Source: Voacanga thouarsii
Taxonomy: Eukaryota > Streptophyta > Magnoliopsida > Gentianales > Apocynaceae
Length of the DNA stretch: 64,000 nucleotides
NCBI GenBank assembly: GCA_026120185.1
Contig: JANUWF010003368.1
Coordinates: 3,038,001-3,102,000 of the forward strand
Direction: 5' to 3'
How positions within the stretch are numbered: position 1 is the stretch's first letter; every line of letters starts with the position of its first letter. Of this stretch, positions 23,831 to 33,912 are shown piece after piece. The position numbers were made by a program, and so were the translations under genes. The notes under the pieces were generated by a model that saw only the letters and a program-made list of their open reading frames with translations, did no database searches and had not been told where the DNA came from.

Positions 23831-24825
23831 ATGTCACAAAGGAATAGGGATATCAAATGTTTTAAGTGCCTTGAATATGGACATACTTCCCACGAGTGTC
23901 CAAGTAAGAGAACGATGTATACTAACCCCTATGGTGAGGTCTCCACCGACGAGGAAGAAAATGGTGAAAGGTACCAAGGAGACCAAGAGGGAAGAAGGGA
24001 TGAGGAGAGTGATGAAAGGGAAGTTGTTGGTCAAGAATACTCATTGGTGGGAGTCACAAGAAGGTCATTGAATTCACAAGCCATTGAGGATCAAGATCAC
24101 CAATAAAGAGAGAACATTTTCTATACTAGATGTCTAATCAACAAGACCCCTTATAGTATCATTATGGACAGTAGGAGTTGCACTAATGTGATTAGTGCAA
24201 ACTTAGTTGAAGAATTTGACATGAAGTGGATAAAACACCCCAAGCCCTACAAATTGCAATGGCTGAATAGTGGGGAATTGAGAGTGAACAAACAAGTTTT
24301 AGTGTCTTTTGAGATGGGGAAGTATACGGATAAAGTGCTATGTGATGTGGTACCCATACAAGTGAGTCACTTACTCCTACGAAGGCCTTGGCAATATAAT
24401 AGGCATGTCAAGCATGATGGGAGGAAGAATACTTATTCCCTACTCAAGGAGGGAATTAAGTTTACCCTCACCCCCATGGCCCCTAGTGAGGTGAACATAG
24501 ATCAAAGAATCATAAAGGAGCAAGAAAAGAAAAATGGAGTGCAGGATGTTAAGCCAAAACAAGAAATTGAGAGGAGAGAAAAAGAGAGGCAAGAAAAAGA
24601 GTTTGGTATGAGTGAGCAAGGACAAGAGAGGGGAGGTAAAAGAAGAGTAAATTTCTTTACAAAAGAAAGTGAGGTCATGGAGGCTATAGAAGCTAAAGAA
24701 CCGGTTATTCTTCTTTTATGTAAAGGTTTTTATGTTTCTAGTGATGATTTTTCATTGTCTTTTCCTAATGAGATTGCAGCTGTTCCTTAAGAATTTGAAG
24801 TTGTTTTTCCAAAAGAGGTGGTCAA
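23831..24825 (+). pseudogene. Gypsy-2 zinc knuckle, protease region and linker
   Basis: A CCHC knuckle, CFKCLEYGHTSHEC, begins at 23858. After an acidic linker and a stop at 24104, the protease-like domain has MDSRSCTNVISANLVEEFDM, where relatives have D-S/G-G, so the catalytic motif is damaged. KPYKLQWLN, VLVSFEMGKY and LLLRRPWQYNRHVKHDGRKN follow, all standard for this gypsy lineage. A lysine- and glutamate-rich segment (about 24510-24620) precedes EPVILLLCKGFYVSS, which in complete relatives sits just before reverse transcriptase. The stretch ends with EFEVVFPKEV at about 24825, where the internal deletion begins. Confidence 0.85.
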
Positions 24826-25601
24826 TTGAACACTTACCCAATTCTTGCGGACCATAATCAAGGAGAACTTGACCAATTGGGAGGAATGCTGGACACACCT
24901 TGAGTTTGTTTGCAACATTTCACTCTACCATTTCTTATTCTCCTTTTGAAATTGTATATGGTTTTAATCCTCTAACTCCTTTAGATTTGGTTCCTTTGCC
25001 TATAGGTGAACGGGTGAACCTCGATGAAGCTAAGAAGGTAGAAATGGTAAAAGCACTCCATGAGAAGGTGAACGAAATCATTGCAAAATGCAATGAAGAA
25101 ATCGCCCATAAACGCAATCAAGGAAGGAAAAATGTGACATTTGAGCTAGGCGATTAGGTATGGGTGCACCCTCCCAATGAGAGATTCCCCACACAACAAC
25201 AGAGCAAACTAGACCCAAGAGGGGATGGACCATTTCAAGTTCTTGTCAAAGTTGGAGATAATGCTTACAAGATAGATCTACCCGGTGAGTATCATGTTAG
25301 TGCCACCTTTAATGTTAGTGACCTCTCTCCCTTTGATGTAGATGATGGCAATGATTCAAAAACGAATCCTTTTCAAGAAATGGGAGATGATGAGACTCCA
25401 CTTCATCATGGAGGACAAGGACCGATGACAAGAGCTAGGTCCAAGAAGCTTCAAGATGATTTCCAATTGATCATCAAACCATGCTTGAGGATGAAAGAGG
25501 ATTGGAAGATTGAGGAAGCTAGCCAAGAGTTCATATTGATGACCATCCACGAAGGACCCCAACAAGAACTCAAACCAGCAGCAAAGGCGGATGAAACTTA
25601 A
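24826..25601 (+). pseudogene. Gypsy-2 integrase C-terminal end, running into the 3' LTR
   Basis: Straight after the pre-RT motif, the sequence jumps to the end of the integrase core (TLTQFLRTIIKENLTNWEE), then SYSPFEIVYGFNPLTPLDL, a coiled region and, after a stop at 25155, a C-terminal domain with SKLDPRGDGPFQVLVKVGDN, AYKIDLPGEYHVSATF and NVSDLSPFDV. The frame ends in MTRARSKKLQDDFQLIIKPC and stops at 25599-25601. The 3' LTR begins at 25388, so the last 71 codons before the stop are LTR sequence. The region would direct strand transfer in a complete copy; here the catalytic core is missing. Confidence 0.85.
25375..25387 (+). promoter_or_regulatory. Polypurine tract of Gypsy-2, inside the pol frame
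   Basis: AAGAAATGGGAGA lies immediately before the TGATGAG start of the 3' LTR. Such a tract primes plus-strand cDNA. It is unusual in being within the open reading frame (codons for …QEMGD). Confidence 0.8.
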
Positions 25602-26391
25602 CCAAGGGCGGCTTTCCAGAGGACAGCCGGCGCCAGCTCCAAGTAGCCAAACTAGCACCGACTCCATTCTGTCCAACAACACCTCAATCACAACATGAAC
25701 CGACTCGAAGACATATCCAAACCGGCGCCAGCTGTGATGTCCAAACCGATGCTGGCTTCCCCTTGGGTAGCCGAAGACTGCTCCGCATTTTAATACTTTT
25801 CTCCAATTTTCTTCACTTTTAATTGTTTGTAAAGACTTATTATGACCCTAAACTTAATTAAACCTTAGGGATTACTTAGCTAAGGTTAGGATAGTATAAA
25901 TAGCACCTTTAGTGATTTGATAACACAATACACTTCACTTTAATTTAAATTTGAGAAAAGAATCTTGAGAGGCCCTAGCCTCCTTGTTCATCTTGTTCAA
26001 GACCAAGCTAAAGGGTTAGTCCTCCCTTTGTAAGAGTTTATAAATCTTTTAGATAATCCAATGTTGTTTCTTTGAATGGGTCTTAGTTGCTTTGTTCTTC
26101 TAAGGTTTATTTGAAATCCAATATTTGGGTGCCTATTTTCTCTATTCTATTTGTTCTTGTTTGCCTTTGTTGCTTCAAGGATATTGGGGTGAGATTATAG
26201 TAAAACTTTCTACTCATCTTGAGGGTCTTTAAGGCTTTGTTCTTCAAGGGTTTGAAAGAGTGTAGGTTGTTAGGTTACTTTCTCCTTTTGTCACAAGAAA
26301 AATCACTGTTTTGGGTCCCATTGTTTGAACTGAATAGTTAGCCAACTAAAACACCCATAACACTAAGAAAAGCCACCAAGAATTCGTATCA
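25388..26391 (+). repeat. Gypsy-2 3' LTR
   Basis: The 1004-bp repeat matches 20713-21717. GC-rich words are at 25625-25638, 25650-25663, 25721-25733 and 25744-25756; several differ from the 5' copy by C-to-T or G-to-A changes only. The first 214 bases are coding. Confidence 0.9.
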
Positions 26392-26396
26392 TAGGA

Positions 26397-26552
26397 GAGA
26401 AGCACTAATGCTATGTATAAAGAAGGAGTGAAGTTTACTTTTCTACCCTTAACTTCTAGCGAGGTATACAACAATCAAAAGATTATAAGCGAAAGAGAAT
26501 GAATTCATTTATGAAAGAGGGTGAAATCATTGAAGCTATTCACGGCTATGAA
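26397..26552 (+). pseudogene. Gypsy-1, second piece: end of protease region
   Basis: Directly after the Gypsy-2 target duplication the frame reads MYKEGVKFTF, SSEVYNNQKIISERE and, after a stop and frame change, GEIIEAIHGYE. This matches Gypsy-2 24425-24710 and completes the domain cut at 20712. The lysine-rich linker present in Gypsy-2 is shorter here. It is cut again at 26552 by a copia solo LTR. Confidence 0.75.
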
Positions 26553-28636
26553 TGAAGGATCGTGGGAAAATTAACTACACAGCAGAAAAAAGAATTTTAA
26601 AATTTTTTTCAAGCCAAAGTTTAGATACTTACTTTTAGGCCGCTTAAATAAAATAACTGGAAAATTTAGATTTGATAGAACGCTTTGGTTTGTCACTACT
26701 ATTTGTTCCACAAGAATCCCAATCAAACGTCGACTCCTTTGCATCAAACACACGCATCAAAATTGTTAACTTTTAATCTTTCAAAGTATTCTCGAACCTC
26801 CTATAAGCTATCTACTAGTGAAAGTAGAATAATAGGTGAAAGAATAATTTTTTTAAAACAATATTGAGACAGCTATTATTTGTTTTCAAAGGAAAAACTA
26901 AAGAAAAAGAAACAAGAACTGGCGGCTACTTTTTGGAACCAAAACAAGAAAATGTTTTTCTTTCTTTTTTTCACGTGAATCACGAAAACCAATGAGCATA
27001 CAATTTAAAGTAAACCACCGAATTAGCAAACCAATTTCATGATATATATATAGCATACACAAAAACCAATTGGCATACAATTTGTCTTTCTTGATTTTGT
27101 TTCCAGAACATGAAGTTGGAAATTCACGTGACTACAAAGTCAACCAAGATCACATACTTCTCAAATTGAAATCATCCAATTTCGTGTATGTATAGCAAAA
27201 CCGAAAAGCACAATTGCCTAAATTGCAATTCGGTTTTGGAAAAGGAAAAAAAAAAAAAAACTCCTTTTTTTTATTTATTTCCAAAAACTACCGCCACTTT
27301 TTTTTTCTCTTTTATTTCCTTTTCTTTTTTTCTAATTAATCTAAGACTAATTAAATAACTCTCTTATTAATTAATTAATCCACTTGGGTTCAATATAAAA
27401 TTATTCAAGATAATTAACCAATAAACTAATTTTATTAAATTAGCCCAAAGCTAATTAACTAACTCTTTTACTAATTAATTAATCCACTTGAGCCCAATAT
27501 AAAATTATCTAAGATAATTAATCAATAAACTAATTTAATTAAATTAGTCCAGTAAATTATTTCAACCCAAATAAATAATTAATTGGACTCCTAGAACGAT
27601 TTTTCCATTATTAATTCATCCAATAAGCCCATATAGTAAAATAAATTTGCTAAAGTTATTTGAGCTACTCTGAGGACTAAAAGACATCATTCTTGACTAC
27701 TAAAATGATCAAAATACCCTTACTAACAAGTAGTTATATTTTATTATTTTAAATATTTTATTTATCACTATATGAAAATATTAACCCCAAGAATAATATT
27801 GTAATTTGACCTACCAGTGTAATGATAAAAATACCCCTTTACGTAATACCCGTCATTGAGATAGGAAAATAATACTAACATATTTCTCATTGATGTCTAC
27901 CATCCTTTATAGTTAGTCTAATAATCCATAACTTCTAGTATGTACCAACTTATCTCAAGGAGTTAACCATAAAGCATACATACTTAACCACGTTTTCCAA
28001 AGCCCTAAATTATTAGATTATCCCAAAAAATCATAAGGGGGTAATTTCTTCACCTAATGAAGTATAGAAACTCTACTGTATAAATCTATCTTAATTAACT
28101 AAATTCATAAACACAACGAACAAGGTTATTGGCCTTGCGATCAAATCTCACCCAATATACATCAAAGTGTACAAGTCCAACTTTATCAGATCACCAACTT
28201 ACACTCAAGTCCTAAAGTACTCGTCCAAGTTGTAGTTGTGATAAATCAATCTTTCTTTATTTTATTACTTTGATAAAGATTATTATCGTACGGTCCAATT
28301 CTACGTATTCTAAATACGCTTATACTAATGGCGTGAGTAGACTACTCACTGGTAAAATTTAATCATTCCCTATTTAGAAATCATAGTGTAATGATCTAAA
28401 CTTTGATAAAGTGCTCAACTTCATCAATTAATCAAGAATAATTTTTCGTTTATGCGTTAGTAGCCCATAATCTACAGCTTACTGTGAATACACGACCCAA
28501 TCACGTAGATTACTTACTAACACACTTAGACCTTTAATGCACAAATATATGTAAACAAACACCATTAATGAATAAGACTTTTATTAATTTTCAAAATACA
28601 GAAATACATAGTACATATTGGGCATATATTCCAACA
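26553..28636 (-). repeat. Copia solo LTR, minus strand
   Basis: The 2084-bp segment starts on the minus strand TGTTGGAATATATGCCC and ends at 26553. It is flanked by ATGAA at 26548-26552 and 28637-28641, a perfect 5-bp duplication, and the gypsy frame continues across it. The middle part aligns with the Copia-B 5' LTR. There is no internal region, so it arose by LTR-LTR recombination. An A/T tract at 27240-27310 and several TTAATTAA-rich stretches are present. Small open frames inside are fortuitous. Confidence 0.9.
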
Positions 28637-28641
28637 ATGAA

Positions 28642-29073
28642 CTGGTCATCTTACTTTTGTATAAGGGGTTTTATTTGTCTTCTAATGAAACTAAGTCTTC
28701 TTCATCAAGTACAATTGTAGATATCATTTAAAATTTTGAGATCATCTTTCCAAAAGAGATACCATGAGGTCTACCACCTATTAGAAGAATTGAGCACAAA
28801 ATTAACTTTATTTTGAGAGCCTACCATTCCAAATACACCAGGCTATAGATGTAATCCAAAGCAGTCTAAGAAGTTACAATGGCAAATAGAAGAGCTTTTA
28901 GAAAAGTGACATGTAAGGAATAGTTAAGTCTTTGTGTAGTGCTAATTTTACTAGTTCCCAAGAAGGATGGAACTTAGAGAATGTGTGTTAATTTCCATAT
29001 CAATAAAAACATTATGATAAAGTATTGCTATCCCATTCCCAGGATTAGATGATCTCCTAGAGGAATTACATGG
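28642..29073 (+). pseudogene. Gypsy-1, third piece: start of reverse transcriptase
   Basis: The sequence reads, with stops and shifts, LLLYKGF-like, then FPKEIP, an R-GIEH-like segment, YHSKYTR, KKDGTW-like (VPKKDGT at about 28960) and RMCVNFHINKN, ending at a DDLL.ELHG remnant. This is the N-terminal half of a gypsy reverse transcriptase. It is cut at 29073 by a Copia-A-type LTR and continues at 30881. Confidence 0.75.
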
Positions 29074-30880
29074 TGTTGGGAAATATGCCCTCTTAAACTA
29101 GGTTTCTGATATAAATATCGAATATTTTAATAAAAGAATTTATTTTCAGAAATTATTTGTAAATTTATATTTTATTTGTGTAGAATTACGTTTGGAAAAG
29201 ACCCATTGTGTTTAAGTAAGTGGTCCATGTGAATAGAGGTTTTTCACAGTAAGGTATGGATTACGAGTTATTTAACACATAAATGTTTGTTCTTAACCGA
29301 TTGATGAGAATGGGAATCTCATCATGTCTAGGTTATTATGTTGTGAATTCCAAATGGAGAATAACTTACCTTTAGCTAGTGAGTAGTCTACTCACTTCAT
29401 GACATAAGCGTATTTCAAATATGTAGAACAGGACCGTAGTAGTGGTTTTTTAAAGTACTATATAGTAGAAATCTAGACTACTACCGCTACAGCATGGACT
29501 AGTACTCTACGACTTGAGTATGAATTAATGGTCTGACGAAGCTGGAAGCATGTATTTTGATATGTTATAGTTGAGGTTCTATCGGAGGACCAATATACTT
29601 GCATATTGAGTATGTGTAACTAGTTAGTTGAGACAGACTTATATAAGATAGTTTCTATACCATATCGCCCTTTGTGGTTGTCTGAACGATCTAAATATCC
29701 AGGGCTGTAGGAGACATGACTTGGATGTTTGCTTTAGGGTAGTTCCTTTAGAAAGTGGAAACAATCTAGGAAGTCATAGATTATTGGACTAGAAGCCTAA
29801 GGATGGTAGATGTCATTTAGAGAAGTGTTAGTACATTTCTTCCTCTCTAATGTACGGCGATATATAGAGGGTTATTTTAGTTATTACACCTGTAGGTCGG
29901 AGATTTTGCTAATGCAGCATTGTCCTTGGAGTCAATATTTTCTTGTGATAATATTAGAAAATATTTAAAATGTAAAATACAGCTATTTATATAACAATGG
30001 TATTTTGGTCATTTTAGTAGCTAAGGTGGTGTGTCTTTTGGTCCCCAATATAGACTGTGAGTCCTAATTAAATACAAGCTAAGGATTTGGACTTAAATTA
30101 AATTAAATTAAATATATTTTATTTAAGTAGCCTGATTTAATTATTGGGCTAGAATAAAATAAAGGTCCATGGAGAGGGAGAATTAATTAAATTAGTTTAG
30201 TCGGTTAATTAATTGTTCAGGACTTTAGCCTAGTTTGAATAATTAAAGATTGACCTGGGATTAAACCAATATAGGCTTGTTAATTGGACTAGTTTATTTG
30301 GGCTGAAAAATGAATTATTTATTGGGTGATTTATTTGGTTCTAATTAGAATAATTAATTTAGTCCAAATGGCTAAAATAAGAGTCCAATAGGCCAATCCA
30401 ATTTAATCTAGGGTTTTATTTAGGTTAAATAGGAGGATAAAGGAGGACGTGGTTTTTTACTCTTCTGAGAGTTAAGAAAACAACGTTGTTTTTTTTTTTT
30501 TCCTGATGTGAGAAAAAAAAAAACAGACGCCTCCCTTCTCTCTTTCCAAGAAAAATTCCTTAACCCTGTAAATTGTTCACCAAACGTGGATTAGGTAGGC
30601 CATATACTAGAAGATCGAGAAGTTGGCGTTCATATACATACACAAACAGAGTAGGAGGCTTGCAGAAATCACACCAGAGATTTCCATCAGCGCACTTACC
30701 CCAATCCCACACATTCCGGTCCAGTCAATTCTGAGAATGAGGAAAAAAGGTAAAAAAAAATTTCCCTCGGAGTCCCACCAGGCCGTGACTGGCGCCGATT
30801 CCGACGTGTGTGTTTCCTGTTCTTCAGTTTTCCCAATTTTTTGCTTCCGCTGCGTGCTTTGCTTCCCCTTTTAAACCTTA
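29074..30880 (+). repeat. Copia-A-type solo LTR
   Basis: It begins TGTTGGGAAATATGCCC and follows the Copia-A LTR for about 1.8 kb, including the primer-proximal GC-rich word at 30788-30800. The right end is eroded: instead of CCTTCA plus a repeated CATGG there is CCTTA followed by gypsy coding sequence, so a few bases were lost and the duplication is not verifiable. The open frame at 30623-30874 is LTR sequence. Confidence 0.8.
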
Positions 30881-31530
30881 TGTATTTCTATTATCAAATC
30901 GAAATCAGGTTATCATCAAATTAGGATATAGAATAGGGCATAAATAGAAAACCATTTTTTAAACTAAAAAAGGCTTGTATAAATGGTTGATGATTCAATT
31001 TGGCTTATCTAATTCTCTTGACAACTTTATAAGGTTGAAGAATAATGTCTTTTATAAGTTTATTAGCAAATTTGTTGTGGATTATTTTGATGATATCTTG
31101 GAATATAGCAAATCTTATAAGGAACGTGTATAACATTTGAGGTGTGTGATTCTAGCCATTCGGAGAGAAAGATTGTTTGCTAACCATGATAAATGTTATT
31201 TTTTGTTTCAAAATGATCACATTTCTTGGTTTTGTTGTTAATTCTAATGGTATTAAAGAGGGTGAAGAGATGGTAAAAATTAACTCTTGGATCAAGTTTG
31301 AAGATAAGGCTTATAAGATTAATATTTCTGATGAGTATAATGTTGGTGCTATATTAAATATTATTGAATTATCTCTGCTTGATGTAGGCGATGATTTGTG
31401 GATGAACCAACTTTAAAAAGAAGGAAGCGATGGAAATCATCTACCACAAGAAGATTAAGTTTAAGAAGGAGAACAGAAGACTATAATAATTCAAGGGCCA
31501 CAAGAAAAGTTCAAGAACAAATAGTATGAG
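30881..31530 (+). pseudogene. Gypsy-1, fourth piece: reverse transcriptase core fused to pol C-terminus
   Basis: The frame resumes with IKSKSGYHQIR and reaches the catalytic box YFDDIL (YFDD at 31083-31094), then RERLFANHDKCYF and FLGFVVNSNGIKEGEE. At about 31285 it jumps to the pol end, FEDKAYKINISDEYNVGAIL and ELSLLDVGDD, which matches Gypsy-2 25255-25345. RNase H and integrase are therefore deleted. A tail corresponding to GPMTRARSKK of Gypsy-2 ends near 31530. The copy is dead. Confidence 0.75.
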
Positions 31531-31599
31531 GTTTGGTTTGTTAATCTACTATATTTTTGTTAAACTTTCCTTGTTAATGTTGCGTTAGTTTCACAAGCA

Positions 31600-32723
31600 A
31601 TAATAAAAAGTTCAATACAATAAATTAGTAATATAGTTTAGTTACAACAAGCCTACGTCTATGGAACCTAACCAGTGTAAAAGATCCACTAAAACTTTAA
31701 ACATAGTGGATTCTAATAGAACACAATGGCAATGTTCTTGTGTTAAACTCCTAAAAAACTTTGCTAAACCTAACTCCTTTATTGAATCCCTTCAATATGT
31801 ATTGCTGCAGCATGATGGCACTTCTCTAACATCAAAACCTTTTCACTAGGAAGGTAACTAAGTCGAAGAAGATTGATTTAAGCTCTCCTCAAAGTTATGC
31901 CATTGATGCAATAATAGCTTGAATAATAAAGCATAGTTGACAACTTTAATACATTCAAAATATTTTCATGAGAATCATACTCATTTACTCTGCCTACTCT
32001 ATTGAATATATCCATCAATCACTTCTCTCATATTTATTAAAATTCCTTGAGCTTGTTTATATAACAGTTTGCAATAAATCATTTACTTCTTTATTAAATT
32101 AGGACATCACCTAAAGGATATGTGTAAAAAACTTCCAAATCTTCATAGTTTAGTTCCAATAGGATTTGTGTCTTCAAGCCAAAATCTTCTCAAAAGATTC
32201 TAAATAAATTCTTCCACGATCTTCTCCTAAATCTTCTGAAATTTGTTTCCTAAACTAATACAAGTCTTTATTTCAAACACTACTAATAACAACTTAAGCA
32301 AGTTTCCGAATTGGTGCTGCAGCATTATCAAGGAATTTTTGCAATTGCCTTAATAATATCCCCTTTTAGCATTGTTTCATGCAAAACCTATAATCTGCAA
32401 TACATCTTAAAATATGTAGAAATTGAACCTCAGAACAACACAAAATGAGTAGCAATAATTCGTCAGTGCAGCATAAAGAAACTAGTAGATAGTAAATCAG
32501 ACAAACTAAGATACTACGTAATGCATCAATGTAGCAATTTTGATTACTATTACAACCCAAAAATAAAGTTGTTTAATTGTTCTAACTATGGCCTAGCCAA
32601 TTATGAAACAGAGAATCTTTTAAAATAGTATTGATAGTAGAAAATTTTTTAGCAGAAATGATCCTTGGAAGCAGAAACAACTCCAATAGCCAACTTCAGC
32701 AACAGCAATTCATAATGTAAGCA
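31600..32723 (-). repeat. Probable 3' LTR of a minus-strand element with a plant-transposon-protein-like domain
   Basis: On the minus strand a purine tract TCAGGGGGAGA (32724-32734) is followed by TGCTTACATTATG, a usual LTR junction. A TATA box (TTATATAAAC) lies near 32058-32068. The left boundary is not resolved and no second copy is in the window. No gene is credible here; the open frames at 31661-31849 and 32366-32560 have no recognisable motifs. Confidence 0.45.
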
Positions 32724-32734
32724 TCTCCCCCTGA

Positions 32735-33912
32735 ATATAGTCTCTCTCTATTTCTCAAAACTATACCACTCCACAATGATCCCTTTTTTTTTTTGTAGCA
32801 AAGAATGCTAAGGCATCAATTGAATTGGCATTGGAGATCAAAGAGCGTAGCAAGTTCTTCTTGAATATTGTGTTAGCTGTTCAAGATTATATTTAGTTGT
32901 TGTAAAACTCTCATAAAGGTAGTCATTGTTGCTAGTTTTTAGAGGGAATCATCAAGCTTTGTAGTCAAAGCTCCAGCAATAGTAGGTGTTGATGATCTCG
33001 ATGAATTTAAGGCTTAGAATTCTTCACTTTCAACTTCTCAAAAGTAGCCTTTTTGCATATGGCCCAACTCCATGCCAAACAGATATATGGGCTTGAAAGT
33101 GCACCTCAGTAGTTTGATATGGTGTAGCTGGTGGTTTCTTTAGTAGAGGCTGGAGTTGTTTGATATCTAAAACAATCTCACCTGACTTAGCAAGCTTGTA
33201 ATTGGTACAGCTAGAAATGTAATCTGTTAGGAAATAGGGATAAGGTAAGATAGTTGTGCTATGAATAGATAGTTGGGCATGCTTTAAGATATGCTAAAGA
33301 ATCTGCTTGCCCATGTTGAACTTCATGCCTTTTCTAATTTTGTGTAGTACATAGCCCTATCTTTTAACAGAATAGATATGTTGACAGTAGATATCAAATT
33401 ATAAGCAGATAGTTTATAAAGAGTAAAGTATAAGCCTATTAGAGTTGAAAACTTGATATACCCAGCCTGTGGTCATTCTTACACATGTTCATTAATCAAA
33501 GTAGTGCAAATCTCATTCAAGCTAACTTTTGCCCTAAGACCATCTACATCGTCATAATATGGCATACTAAATGTATCTATAATTGTTTCTAGACTAAAAT
33601 TAATAGTATAGAACCCTCAAATATAGGTAGAGGGATAAAAAGTGATATGTTCATCTCCAATGGTTGACTTCAAGTTAGCATAAAACTCCTTTACCAAGGT
33701 TTCATTGTAGGCTTCTACACAAAAAGAGACTCAGGCAATCCAACCTTCTGTGAAATCTCCTCAAGACCAAATTCTCTAATTTTTTAAGTATTAACCAAAT
33801 TTTTTTAATTAGTATAGATCTTCCAAACACAATTTTAAATTGTTCCTTGCATTCATCATCACAAAATTTAAAGAATTTACAATTTTTTTGGCTTGTCTCT
33901 TTAATTCTTAGG
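32735..33912 (-). pseudogene. Decayed putative plant transposon protein (PF20167-like)
   Basis: On the minus strand, with several stops, the sequence from about 33850 reads CKEQFKIVFGRSILI, then near 33720 EAYNETLVKEFYANLKS, followed by a PYYDDVDGLRAKVS-like segment and KDRAMYYTKLEKA. The VKEFYANL block after an upstream ER/W segment recalls the 'putative plant transposon protein' domain found in large non-autonomous gypsy-related elements of plants. That domain has no known biochemical role. The frame is cut at 33912 by the TGTAACACC-ended structure. I rate the family call as moderate because it rests on short motifs only. Confidence 0.45.

Larger units (their letters stand above)
20713..26391 (+). 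mobile_element. Gypsy-2: Ty3/gypsy element with internally deleted pol
   Basis: Two LTRs of 1005 and 1004 bp (TGATGAGACTCC to ATTCGTATCA) enclose a primer site, gag, zinc knuckle, protease region and only the C-terminal end of integrase. The flanking TAGGA is duplicated. At 5.68 kb it lacks reverse transcriptase, RNase H and the integrase core, so it could move only with help. The Gag and C-terminal sequences (SATFNVSDLSPFDV, MTRARSKKL) fit a plant chromovirus-type lineage, possibly Reina; clade is inference. It is inserted in the protease gene of Gypsy-1, a relative. Confidence 0.9.

Noticed and set aside
20713..26391. Tandem gypsy array formed by unequal recombination (LTR-internal-LTR-internal-LTR)
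   Set aside because: The TAGGA duplication and the split protease frame at 20712/26397 show a simple insertion of Gypsy-2 into Gypsy-1.
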